A stretch of DNA of 13,393 nucleotides from Clostridium sp. GTDB lineage: Bacteria > Bacillota > Clostridia > Clostridiales > Clostridiaceae. The DNA is taken from contig JAHAIU010000070.1 in NCBI GenBank assembly GCA_018372555.1, positions 1-13,393 on the forward strand, written 5' to 3'. The translations under genes and the position numbers were made by a program. The number at the start of each line of letters is the position of its first letter. The stretch's first letter is position 1. The notes under the pieces were generated by a model that saw only the letters and a program-made list of their open reading frames with translations, ran no database searches and was not told the DNA's origin. Positions 7,298 through 13,393 of the stretch are shown in pieces.

Positions 7298-8968
7298 ATG
7301 AAAAGTGATATACAAATAGCTCAAGAAGCTAAGATGGAGCCTATAACAAAAATTGCTGGAAAATTAAATTTAACTGAAGATGATATAGAGCAATACGGTA
7401 AGTATAAGTGTAAAATATCATTAGATGTTTTTGAAAAGTTAAAAGATAAGGAAAATGGTAAGTTAGTATTAGTAACAGCTATTAACCCAACTCCAGCAGG
7501 AGAAGGGAAATCTACAGTAACAGTTGGTCTAGGTCAGGCTTTATGCAAAATGAATAAGAAGGCAGTAATAGCACTGAGAGAACCTTCTTTAGGCCCTGTT
7601 TTTGGAATCAAAGGTGGGGCTGCTGGCGGTGGATATGCTCAAGTAGTTCCAATGGAAGATATAAATTTACATTTTACAGGAGATATGCATGCAATAACAA
7701 GTGCAAACAACTTGTTAGCTGCTGCTATAGATAATCATATTCATCAAGGGAATGCTCTTAAGATAGATTCAAGAAGAATAGTATTCAAGAGAGTAATGGA
7801 TATGAACGACAGAGCTTTAAGAAGTATAGTTGTTGGACTTGGTGGGAAACTAAATGGATTCTTAAGGGAAGATGGATTTATGATTACAGTTGCATCTGAA
7901 ATTATGGCTATATTATGTTTAGCTAATAATCTTTCGGATCTTAAAGAAAGAATGGGTAATATAGTAGTAGCATATGATTTAGATGGTAGACCAGTTTATG
8001 CTAAACAATTAGAAATCCAGGGAGCAATGGCGTTACTGATGAAGGATGCAATTAAACCTAATTTAGTTCAAACATTAGAAAATACTCCTGCTATAATTCA
8101 TGGTGGACCTTTTGCTAATATAGCACATGGTTGTAATTCAATAATAGCTACAAAGATGGCTTTAAAACTTGGCGATATAGTAGTTACAGAAGCTGGTTTT
8201 GGAGCAGACCTTGGAGCAGAGAAGTTTTTAGATATTAAATGTAGATATGGTGGATTAACTCCAAACTGTGTAGTTATAGTAGCTACAGTTAGAGCTTTAA
8301 AGAATCATGGGGGAGTTAGTAAAGAAGAGTTAGGAGTTCCAAATGTAGAGGCATTAGAAAATGGAATTACTAATTTAGAAAAACAAATTGAAAATATTAA
8401 GAAGTATAATGTACCCGTAGTAGTAGCTATAAATAAATTTGTTACTGATAGTGATGAAGAAGTAAATTTCATTAAAGATTACTGTGATAAGCTTGGAGTA
8501 AAAGTAGCTTTATCTGATGTATGGGCAAAAGGCGGCGAAGGCGGAGTTGAACTTGGGGAAGTTGTATGCGATATATTAGAAAATGAGGAATCTAACTTTA
8601 AGCCAATATATGAAGTAGAATCTAGCATTGAAGAAAAAATAAACATAATTGCAAAGGAAATTTATGGAGCGAGTGGAGTAGTGTTTACTGCAAATGCTAA
8701 AAAGCAAATAACTGAACTTGAAACCTTTGGGTTAGATAAGCTTCCTATATGTATGGCTAAAACTCAATACTCATTATCTGATAATCCTGCTTTAAAGGGT
8801 AGACCAGAAAATTTTAAAATTACAGTAAAAGAAGTTAGAGTATCTAATGGAGCTGGATTTATAGTTGCTTTAAATGGTGATATTATGACTATGCCTGGGC
8901 TGCCAAAAGTACCAGCAGCTAATAGAATGGATATTTTAGATAATGGTGAAATACTAGGATTATTTTAA
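7298..8968 (+). CDS. fhs: Formate-tetrahydrofolate ligase (10-formyl-THF synthetase)
   Basis: Fhs condenses formate with tetrahydrofolate using ATP, giving 10-formyl-THF. This supplies purine-ring carbons and formyl-Met-tRNA; in acetogens it is a step of the Wood-Ljungdahl methyl branch. The 556-residue length matches clostridial enzymes of about 556-559. The N-terminus MKSDIQIAQE fits the family, the P-loop-like ATP motif PTPAGEGKST lies at 64-73, and the second signature GGPFANIAHGCNS at 269-281. The conserved glycine-rich REPSLGPVFGIKGGAAGGG stretch is at about 94-112. The gene stands alone, with its own extended -10 promoter, a hairpin before it and a terminator after it. It interrupts the ftsH-coaX adjacency known from B. 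subtilis. No other Wood-Ljungdahl or C1 gene is nearby, so its role here cannot be assigned to acetogenesis rather than general folate metabolism. Confidence 0.96.
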   Translation: MKSDIQIAQEAKMEPITKIAGKLNLTEDDIEQYGKYKCKISLDVFEKLKDKENGKLVLVTAINPTPAGEGKSTVTVGLGQALCKMNKKAVIALREPSLGPVFGIKGGAAGGGYAQVVPMEDINLHFTGDMHAITSANNLLAAAIDNHIHQGNALKIDSRRIVFKRVMDMNDRALRSIVVGLGGKLNGFLREDGFMITVASEIMAILCLANNLSDLKERMGNIVVAYDLDGRPVYAKQLEIQGAMALLMKDAIKPNLVQTLENTPAIIHGGPFANIAHGCNSIIATKMALKLGDIVVTEAGFGADLGAEKFLDIKCRYGGLTPNCVVIVATVRALKNHGGVSKEELGVPNVEALENGITNLEKQIENIKKYNVPVVVAINKFVTDSDEEVNFIKDYCDKLGVKVALSDVWAKGGEGGVELGEVVCDILENEESNFKPIYEVESSIEEKINIIAKEIYGASGVVFTANAKKQITELETFGLDKLPICMAKTQYSLSDNPALKGRPENFKITVKEVRVSNGAGFIVALNGDIMTMPGLPKVPAANRMDILDNGEILGLF

Positions 8969-8986
8969 TTATACAATTTACAACAC

Positions 8987-9014
8987 TTGACAAATAAATT
9001 CTAATTGTTAAAAT
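8987..9014 (+). promoter_or_regulatory. Strong sigma-A promoter in the fhs-coaX gap
   Basis: A perfect -35 TTGACA (8987-8992) is 16 bp from TAAAAT (9009-9014), which is preceded by TGT (9006-9008), an extended -10. The expected start is about 9020-9022. A 9-base direct repeat AATTGTTAA (9003-9011 and 9017-9025) overlaps the -10 and start site. A hairpin terminator lies between this promoter and coaX. Confidence 0.75.
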
Positions 9015-9055
9015 TAAATTGTTAATTTTGCTTAGAGAATATTTATTTAAATGAG

Positions 9056-9077
9056 GCAGCTTTAAAAAGCTGCTTTT
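9056..9077 (+). terminator. Intrinsic terminator or attenuator in the coaX leader
   Basis: GCAGCTT (9056-9062) pairs with AAGCTGC (9067-9073) around a TAAA loop, followed by TTTT (9074-9077). It may end the fhs transcript. Because it also lies about 35 bases downstream of the start predicted from the 8987-9014 promoter, it would also act on transcripts heading for coaX. Confidence 0.75.
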
Positions 9078-9100
9078 AATTGTATTAAGGTGGTGCTTGT

Positions 9101-9880
9101 ATGATTCTAGTAGTAGACGTTGGGAATACAAATATTGTGTTAGGGGTATATAAGGATTCTAGGAATATTGCAGGATGGAGAATATCAACTGATGCCAAGA
9201 AAACTTCAGATGAATACTCTATTAAAGTAATGCAACTTTTTCTTCAAAGTGATTTAAATCCTAAGGAGGTAAAAGGAATAATAATATCGTCTGTTGTTCC
9301 TAATATAATGCACTCTTTAGAAAATATGGTTAAGAAGAGCTTTGGTATTAATCCTTTAATTGTAGGACCAGGTGTTAAAACAGGAATTAATATTAAATAT
9401 GATAATCCTAAGGAAGTTGGGGCAGATAGAATTGTAAATGCTGTAGCAGCTCATGATAAGTATAATAAAGATTTAATAATTATAGATTTTGGGACAGCAA
9501 CTACCTTTTGTTCATTAACAAAAGATGCAAATTATCTTGGAGGATGCATTACACCAGGAATTAAAATATCATCTGATGCACTTTTTGATAGAGCAGCAAA
9601 GCTACCTAGAATTGAACTTGAAACGCCTAAGAGTATAATATGTAAAAATACCGTTACAAGCATGCAAGCTGGTATTATTTATGGATACATAGGTCAAGTA
9701 GAGTATATAGTAAATAAAATGAAAAAAGAAATGATGGATCATGGTACAGAGGAACCTTTCGTAATAGCAACAGGAGGACTTGCAAAACTTATTGCTAAAG
9801 AAACTGATGTTATAGACAAGGTAGATTCTAGTTTAACATTAGAGGGGTTAAGAATTATATACGAAAAAAATAAGGAGTAG
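9101..9880 (+). CDS. coaX: Type III pantothenate kinase
   Basis: CoaX phosphorylates pantothenate with ATP, the first committed step of CoA synthesis. The type III enzyme is unrelated to E. coli CoaA and is generally insensitive to CoA feedback. The 259-residue length is standard. The ASKHA-fold motifs are present: the N-terminal phosphate loop DVGNTN at 6-11, GADR at 107-110 with presumed catalytic D109, DFGTATT at 129-135 with D129 (monovalent-cation site in the family), and GGCITPGI at 147-154. ATG at 9101 has AAGGTGG (9087-9093) 7 bases upstream. The stop is TAG, the only non-TAA stop among the genes here, and six bases separate it from dusB, indicating cotranscription. The leader contains a promoter followed by a terminator hairpin. 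Confidence 0.95.
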   Translation: MILVVDVGNTNIVLGVYKDSRNIAGWRISTDAKKTSDEYSIKVMQLFLQSDLNPKEVKGIIISSVVPNIMHSLENMVKKSFGINPLIVGPGVKTGINIKYDNPKEVGADRIVNAVAAHDKYNKDLIIIDFGTATTFCSLTKDANYLGGCITPGIKISSDALFDRAAKLPRIELETPKSIICKNTVTSMQAGIIYGYIGQVEYIVNKMKKEMMDHGTEEPFVIATGGLAKLIAKETDVIDKVDSSLTLEGLRIIYEKNKE

Positions 9881-9886
9881 TATAAT

Positions 9887-10867
9887 ATGAAAATTGGAAA
9901 CCTAGAATTTGAAAATAATGTTTTTCTAGCACCTATGGCAGGAGTTACAGATATATCCTTTAGAGGATTATGTAAAGAAATGGGTTGTGGCTTAGTATAT
10001 ACTGAAATGGTAAGTGCAAAAGCTCTATATTATGAAAATGAAAATACTAAATCATTACTTAGGATATCTGATGAAGAAAGTCCAGTAGCTGTTCAAATCT
10101 TTGGGAATAATCCTAAGATTATGGCAGAAGTAGTACAAAAGCATTTTAATGACAGAAAAGATGTAGCTTTAATAGATATTAACATGGGATGTCCAGTTAA
10201 TAAGATAACTAAGAATGGAGAAGGATCTGCATTACTTAAGCATCCAGAGCTTGCAGCCAATATTGTAAGGGAAATAAAAAAAGTTTCTACAAAGCCAGTT
10301 ACAGTTAAATTTAGAAAAGGTTTCGATGAAGGTAGCATAAATGCAGTAGATTTTGCTAAAACCCTTGAAGAGGCAGGAGTTGACGCATTAGCTATACATG
10401 GAAGAACTAAGGAACAAATGTATGAAGGTAAGGCTGATTGGGATATAATAGGTAAGGTTAAGGAATCAGTTTCAGTTCCTGTTATAGGAAATGGAGATGT
10501 TTTTACGGCAGAAGACGCCTTAGTTTTAAAAAATAAAACTAATTGTGATGGTATAATGGTTGCTAGAGGAAGTATGGGCAACCCATGGATATTTAAGCAA
10601 ATTGAAAATAAGTTAAAGGGACTTCCGCCTTTAGAAATAACTTATAATGATAAAATAGATATGTGTTTAAGACATTATGAGTTAGCAATTAAGTACGATG
10701 GAGAGAGAAAAGCTATTAGAGAGATGAGAAAGCACTCTAGCTGGTACTTAAAGGGTATGCCAAAAAGTAATGATATAAAATCTATTATAAATACTTTAAA
10801 TGAAAGTAGTGCAGTTATAGATGTGTTAAATAATTATAAGAAAGATTTAATGGAAATGAATGAATAA
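9887..10867 (+). CDS. dusB: tRNA-dihydrouridine synthase, DusB family
   Basis: This FMN-dependent, NADPH-using enzyme reduces uridines in the tRNA D-loop to dihydrouridine. The 326-residue protein has the N-terminal TIM-barrel with APMAGVTD at 15-22, TEMVSAKAL at 39-47, and the hallmark NMGCPVNKI at 99-107 with catalytic C102. FMN-contacting segments are VKFRKG at 140-145, HGRT at 171-174, GNGD at 201-204 and VARGSMGNPW at 225-234. A small helical domain of about 80 residues ends the protein. Its ribosome binding site AAGGAG (9872-9877) lies inside the end of coaX. The dusB-lysS neighbourhood is shared with B. subtilis; here greA is inserted. I see no convincing terminator after the stop, so some readthrough into greA-lysS is possible. 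Confidence 0.93.
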   Translation: MKIGNLEFENNVFLAPMAGVTDISFRGLCKEMGCGLVYTEMVSAKALYYENENTKSLLRISDEESPVAVQIFGNNPKIMAEVVQKHFNDRKDVALIDINMGCPVNKITKNGEGSALLKHPELAANIVREIKKVSTKPVTVKFRKGFDEGSINAVDFAKTLEEAGVDALAIHGRTKEQMYEGKADWDIIGKVKESVSVPVIGNGDVFTAEDALVLKNKTNCDGIMVARGSMGNPWIFKQIENKLKGLPPLEITYNDKIDMCLRHYELAIKYDGERKAIREMRKHSSWYLKGMPKSNDIKSIINTLNESSAVIDVLNNYKKDLMEMNE

Positions 10868-10972
10868 AATAATATTTGTATAATTATTTGAATATTAATA
10901 TGTTTTGCGAATAAATATATTAAAAATAAGTACAATATTATCTATTGATGGAATACTTATAAATTAGATTTA
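10868..10972. other. dusB-greA gap without a recognisable terminator
   Basis: This is extremely AT-rich sequence. No GC-containing stem followed by a T tract is visible, unlike the 3' ends of spoIIE, fhs and lysS. Only degenerate promoter-like hexamers are seen before the consensus promoter at 10973. Confidence 0.5.
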
Positions 10973-11001
10973 TTGACATATAGTAATTGCTGATTTATAA
11001 T
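10973..11001 (+). promoter_or_regulatory. Perfect consensus sigma-A promoter for greA-lysS
   Basis: TTGACA (10973-10978), exactly 17 bp, then TATAAT (10996-11001): both hexamers and the spacer are ideal. The expected start near 11008 gives a leader of about 68 bases. A second TTGACA lies inside that leader at 11015-11020 but has no good -10 at 16-18 bp. Confidence 0.88.
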
Positions 11002-11075
11002 GTTTTAAATGATTTTGACAATATAAGACTTATTATTAGGTTTTAAATATAGTGTAAATTGAAGGGGAGAAAATC

Positions 11076-11558
11076 ATGAGTGAAGCTAAAAAGTTCGTAA
11101 TGACATACGAAGGTGTTAAAAAATTAGAGGAAGAATTAGAATTCTTAAAAACTGTAAAGAGAAAGGAAATAACTGAAAAAATAAAAGTAGCTTTAGGATA
11201 TGGAGACCTAAGTGAAAATTCTGAGTATGATGAAGCAAAAAATGAGCAAGCTTTTACTGAAGGAAGAATAATACAATTGGAAAATATGTTAAAAAATGCT
11301 TCAGTTGTTGATGAATCAGAAATTCCTACAGATATAGTTGCAGTTGGATCAATAGTTAAGGTTAAGGATTATGATTTCGATGAAGAAGTTGAATATTCAA
11401 TAGTAGGATCAGCAGAAGCAGACCCTATGAGTTTTAAAATATCTAATGAATCACCTGTAGGAGCAGCTTTATTAGGTAAAAAGGTTGGGGAAATAGTAGA
11501 GGTTTCAGTACCAGGTGGAATAAATAAGTTTGAGGTACTAGGAATAAGAAGAGAGTAA
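11076..11558 (+). CDS. greA: Transcription elongation factor GreA
   Basis: GreA enters the secondary channel of RNA polymerase and stimulates cleavage of backtracked RNA, rescuing stalled complexes and improving fidelity. The 160-residue length is canonical. The N-terminal antiparallel coiled coil (about 10-75) carries the tip motif GDLSENSEYDEAK at 43-55. Acidic residues D44 and E47 correspond to the D41/E44 pair of E. coli GreA, which holds the catalytic magnesium. The C-terminal FKBP-like globular domain (about 80-160) includes GSIVKVKD and SPVGAALLGKKVGE. ATG at 11076 follows AAGGGGAG (11062-11069) by 6 bases. lysS follows 13 bases after the stop, so the two form an operon behind a perfect consensus promoter. 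Confidence 0.96.
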   Translation: MSEAKKFVMTYEGVKKLEEELEFLKTVKRKEITEKIKVALGYGDLSENSEYDEAKNEQAFTEGRIIQLENMLKNASVVDESEIPTDIVAVGSIVKVKDYDFDEEVEYSIVGSAEADPMSFKISNESPVGAALLGKKVGEIVEVSVPGGINKFEVLGIRRE

Positions 11559-11571
11559 CGGAGGGATATCA

Positions 11572-13077
11572 ATGTCAACTGATGAAATGAATATACAAGA
11601 GCTAGAATCTCAGTTCAGTGAGCAAGAAGCTTTAAGAAGAGAAAAATTAGTAGAATTACAAAACCAAGGTAAGGATCCTTTTGACGTATATAAAGTTGAA
11701 AGAACTCATATGTCAGAAGCAGTTAAAGAGAATTATGAGACATTAGAAGGTGCAACTGTAACAGTGGCAGGTAGAATCATGTCCAAAAGAGGTCAAGGTA
11801 AGGTTGTATTCTCTGATATTCATGATAGAGATGGCAGAATCCAATTATTTATTAAGATAGATGAAGTTGGTGAAGAAGCGCTAAAGTCATATAAAACTTA
11901 TGATTTAGGTGACTGGGTAGCTGCAACAGGAGAAGTTTTTAAAACTAAGACAGGAGAAGTTTCTGTTAAGGTTAAATCTTTTGAATTAATTTGTAAGTCT
12001 TTAAAACCACTACCAGAAAAGTGGCATGGTTTAAAAGATCCAGATTTAAGATATAGACAAAGAGAAGTGGATATGATATCTAATCCAGAAGTTAAGCTAA
12101 ACTTTATTAAGAGAGCTAATATACTTAAAGGAATTAGAGAATTCTTAGATAATAGAGGGTTTATTGAAGTAGAAACACCTATGTTAGCACCTATAGCAGG
12201 GGGAGCTTCAGCAAGACCATTTATTACTCATCATAATACTTTGGATATAGATATGTATTTAAGAATTGCACCTGAATTATACTTAAAGAGATGTATAGTT
12301 GCAGGATTAGAAAGAGTATATGATATGGGAAGAACTTTCAGAAATGAAGGTATGTCAGTTAGACACAATCCAGAATTTACTATGATAGAATTATATCAAG
12401 CTTTTGCTGATTATAATGATATGATGGAATTAACTGAAAATATGGTAGCAGCTGTATGTGAAAAAGTTAATGGAACTACTAAGGTTATGTACCAAGGTAC
12501 TGAAATAGACTTTGCACCACCTTGGAGAAGAATAACTATGGTTGATGCAGTTAAAGAACATACAGGTATAGATTTCAATGAAATTAAATCTAACGAAGAA
12601 GCTCAAGCTATAGCTAAGGAAAAGAATTTAGAATTTAAGAAAAAGCTTGATCATGTAACTAAGGGTGAAGTATTAAATGTTTTATATGAAGAGTTCTGTG
12701 AACAACATATGATTCAGCCAACATTTATATGCGATTACCCAGTAGAAATTTCACCTCTTACTAAGAAGAAGAGAGGAAATGAAATGTTTACTGAAAGATT
12801 TGAAGGATTCGTATTTGGTAGAGAAATATGTAATGCTTATTCTGAGTTAAATGATCCAATCGTTCAAAGAGAAAGATTTAATCAACAGGAAAAAGAAAGA
12901 GAACTTGGTGATGATGAAGCTTATATGATAGATGAAGAATTTATGAGTGCATTAGAAACTGGTATGCCTCCTACAGGTGGTTTAGGAATAGGTATAGATA
13001 GACTTATAATGTTCTTAACAGATTCTGCTTCAATAAGAGACGTTATTATGTTCCCTACAATGAAACCAATAAAGTAA
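11572..13077 (+). CDS. lysS: Lysyl-tRNA synthetase, class II
   Basis: LysS attaches lysine to tRNA-Lys in the cytosol. The 501-residue length matches the bacterial class II enzyme. The N-terminal OB-fold anticodon-binding domain (about 60-145) includes VAGRIMSKRGQGKVVFSDI. The catalytic core has motif 1 around GFIEVETPML (196-205). Motif 2 lies at about 255-275, with FRNEGMSVRHNPEFT carrying the ATP-contacting arginine. Motif 3 is GLGIGIDRL at 470-478. ATG at 11572 has GGAGGG (11560-11565) 6 bases upstream. It is the second gene of the greA-lysS operon. I see no T-box or lysine riboswitch before greA or in the 13-base gap. Downstream are an AT-rich hairpin and a strong terminator, then a tRNA gene. 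Confidence 0.98.
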   Translation: MSTDEMNIQELESQFSEQEALRREKLVELQNQGKDPFDVYKVERTHMSEAVKENYETLEGATVTVAGRIMSKRGQGKVVFSDIHDRDGRIQLFIKIDEVGEEALKSYKTYDLGDWVAATGEVFKTKTGEVSVKVKSFELICKSLKPLPEKWHGLKDPDLRYRQREVDMISNPEVKLNFIKRANILKGIREFLDNRGFIEVETPMLAPIAGGASARPFITHHNTLDIDMYLRIAPELYLKRCIVAGLERVYDMGRTFRNEGMSVRHNPEFTMIELYQAFADYNDMMELTENMVAAVCEKVNGTTKVMYQGTEIDFAPPWRRITMVDAVKEHTGIDFNEIKSNEEAQAIAKEKNLEFKKKLDHVTKGEVLNVLYEEFCEQHMIQPTFICDYPVEISPLTKKKRGNEMFTERFEGFVFGREICNAYSELNDPIVQRERFNQQEKERELGDDEAYMIDEEFMSALETGMPPTGGLGIGIDRLIMFLTDSASIRDVIMFPTMKPIK

Positions 13078-13138
13078 TTAAGAATGAAGAATTATTGAAA
13101 AAGCTCCAAGGAGTTTTAAAGGTAAAGTTGTTTTGAGT

Positions 13139-13179
13139 AATTAGAAACAAATCATATCAATAATAATTTATTTCTAATT
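13139..13179 (+). repeat. AT-rich hairpin between lysS and its terminator
   Basis: AATTAGAAA (13139-13147) and TTTCTAATT (13171-13179) pair over 9 bp. The stem continues after one mismatch with AAAT (13149-13152) against ATTT (13166-13169), closing a 13-base loop. It lies 62 bases after the lysS stop and 12 bases before the terminator stem. It is not a convincing terminator, since no clean T tract follows. Confidence 0.45.
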
Positions 13180-13190
13180 TTAAATGTTTA

Positions 13191-13223
13191 ATGGGGCTGT
13201 TTGTGTAACAGCCCCGTTTTTAT
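13191..13223 (+). terminator. Strong intrinsic terminator of greA-lysS
   Basis: GGGGCTGTT (13193-13201) pairs perfectly with AACAGCCCC (13207-13215) around TGTGT. Two more pairs (13191-13192 with 13216-13217) are possible. GTTTTTAT follows. It is the best-formed member of the hairpin family also seen at 3008 and 7065. Confidence 0.92.
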
Positions 13224-13238
13224 ATTTAAAATATAAAA
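13218..13238. repeat. AT palindrome next to the lysS terminator
   Basis: A perfect 10-bp inverted repeat of A and T only, with arms 13218-13227 and 13229-13238 and one central base, starts inside the T tract of the terminator. It could arise by chance in such AT-rich DNA. Confidence 0.4.
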
Positions 13239-13276
13239 TTATTAAAAGGGATTAGAAAAATTTTTGCTAAAAACAC

Positions 13277-13304
13277 TTGCATTATTAATAAAAGTTGATA
13301 TAAT
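13277..13304 (+). promoter_or_regulatory. Extended -10 promoter for tRNA-Asn and whatever follows
   Basis: TATAAT (13299-13304) is preceded by TGA (13296-13298), an extended -10. A partial -35 TTGCAT (13277-13282) lies 16 bp upstream. The expected start near 13311 is about 12 bases before the tRNA, typical of stable-RNA units. Confidence 0.75.
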
Positions 13305-13322
13305 AACTAATGTAGTAAATAT

Positions 13323-13393
<71 letters not shown>

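Noticed and set aside
10093..10581. Minus-strand open frame of 162 codons inside dusB
   Set aside because: It is an antisense shadow of a gene whose motifs are intact on the + strand; no ribosome binding site or recognisable domain is visible.
11002..11075. T-box leader controlling greA-lysS
   Set aside because: There is no AGGGTGG-type T-box sequence or specifier stem, and the leader is only about 68 bases.
13081..13137. Small gene or hairpin near an AAGGAG sequence after lysS
   Set aside because: The AAGGAG has no start codon at a usable distance, the nearby ATG opens only a four-codon frame, and the CTC-CAAG-GAG stem is too weak to call.

Overview
The window is about 13.4 kb of low-GC Firmicute chromosome, most likely Clostridium sensu stricto. 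The evidence is the strong AT bias, heavy use of ATA, AGA and TTA codons, strong AGGAGG-type ribosome binding sites, a sporulation gene (spoIIE), and the order spoIIE-tilS-hpt-ftsH-...-coaX-dusB-...-lysS, which matches the well-known Bacillus subtilis order around spoIIE-tilS-hprT-ftsH-coaX and dusB-lysS. All nine protein genes and both tRNAs are on the + strand. Eight of the nine protein genes stop with TAA; coaX uses TAG.

Layout: a complete tRNA-Leu(UAA) with encoded CCA and its terminator (5-124). An AT-rich non-coding stretch follows and ends in a spoIIE promoter with an unusually long 21-bp spacer. Then come spoIIE (606-2984) and a terminator, and a likely tilS-hpt-ftsH unit (3267-7059) closed by a GC-rich hairpin. 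fhs (7298-8968) stands alone with its own extended -10 promoter. coaX-dusB (9101-10867) form a pair six bases apart, preceded by a promoter and a hairpin terminator in the leader. greA-lysS (11076-13077) form a pair behind a perfect consensus sigma-A promoter and are followed by two hairpins. The window ends in a tRNA-Asn(GUU), cut off just before its discriminator base and CCA, behind its own extended -10 promoter; a tRNA or rRNA cluster probably continues beyond the edge.

Functionally this is core housekeeping plus one sporulation gene. SpoIIE activates sigma-F in the forespore. TilS, DusB, LysS and the two tRNAs serve tRNA modification, charging and translation. Hpt salvages purines. FtsH is the membrane AAA+ protease. 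Fhs feeds one-carbon units to purine and formyl-Met synthesis. CoaX starts CoA synthesis. GreA rescues stalled RNA polymerase.

I found no mobile element, CRISPR array, phage gene, toxin-antitoxin pair or unknown protein, and nothing here looks like a new biological system. What deserves a second look is regulatory: the spoIIE promoter spacing, the tandem TATAAT boxes before ftsH, the promoter placed upstream of a terminator in the coaX leader, a family of three near-identical GGGG-YTGT/ACAGCCCC hairpins (one lacking a U-tract), and a cysteine cluster in the middle of SpoIIE. Promoter, operator and terminator calls rest on motif reading by eye.
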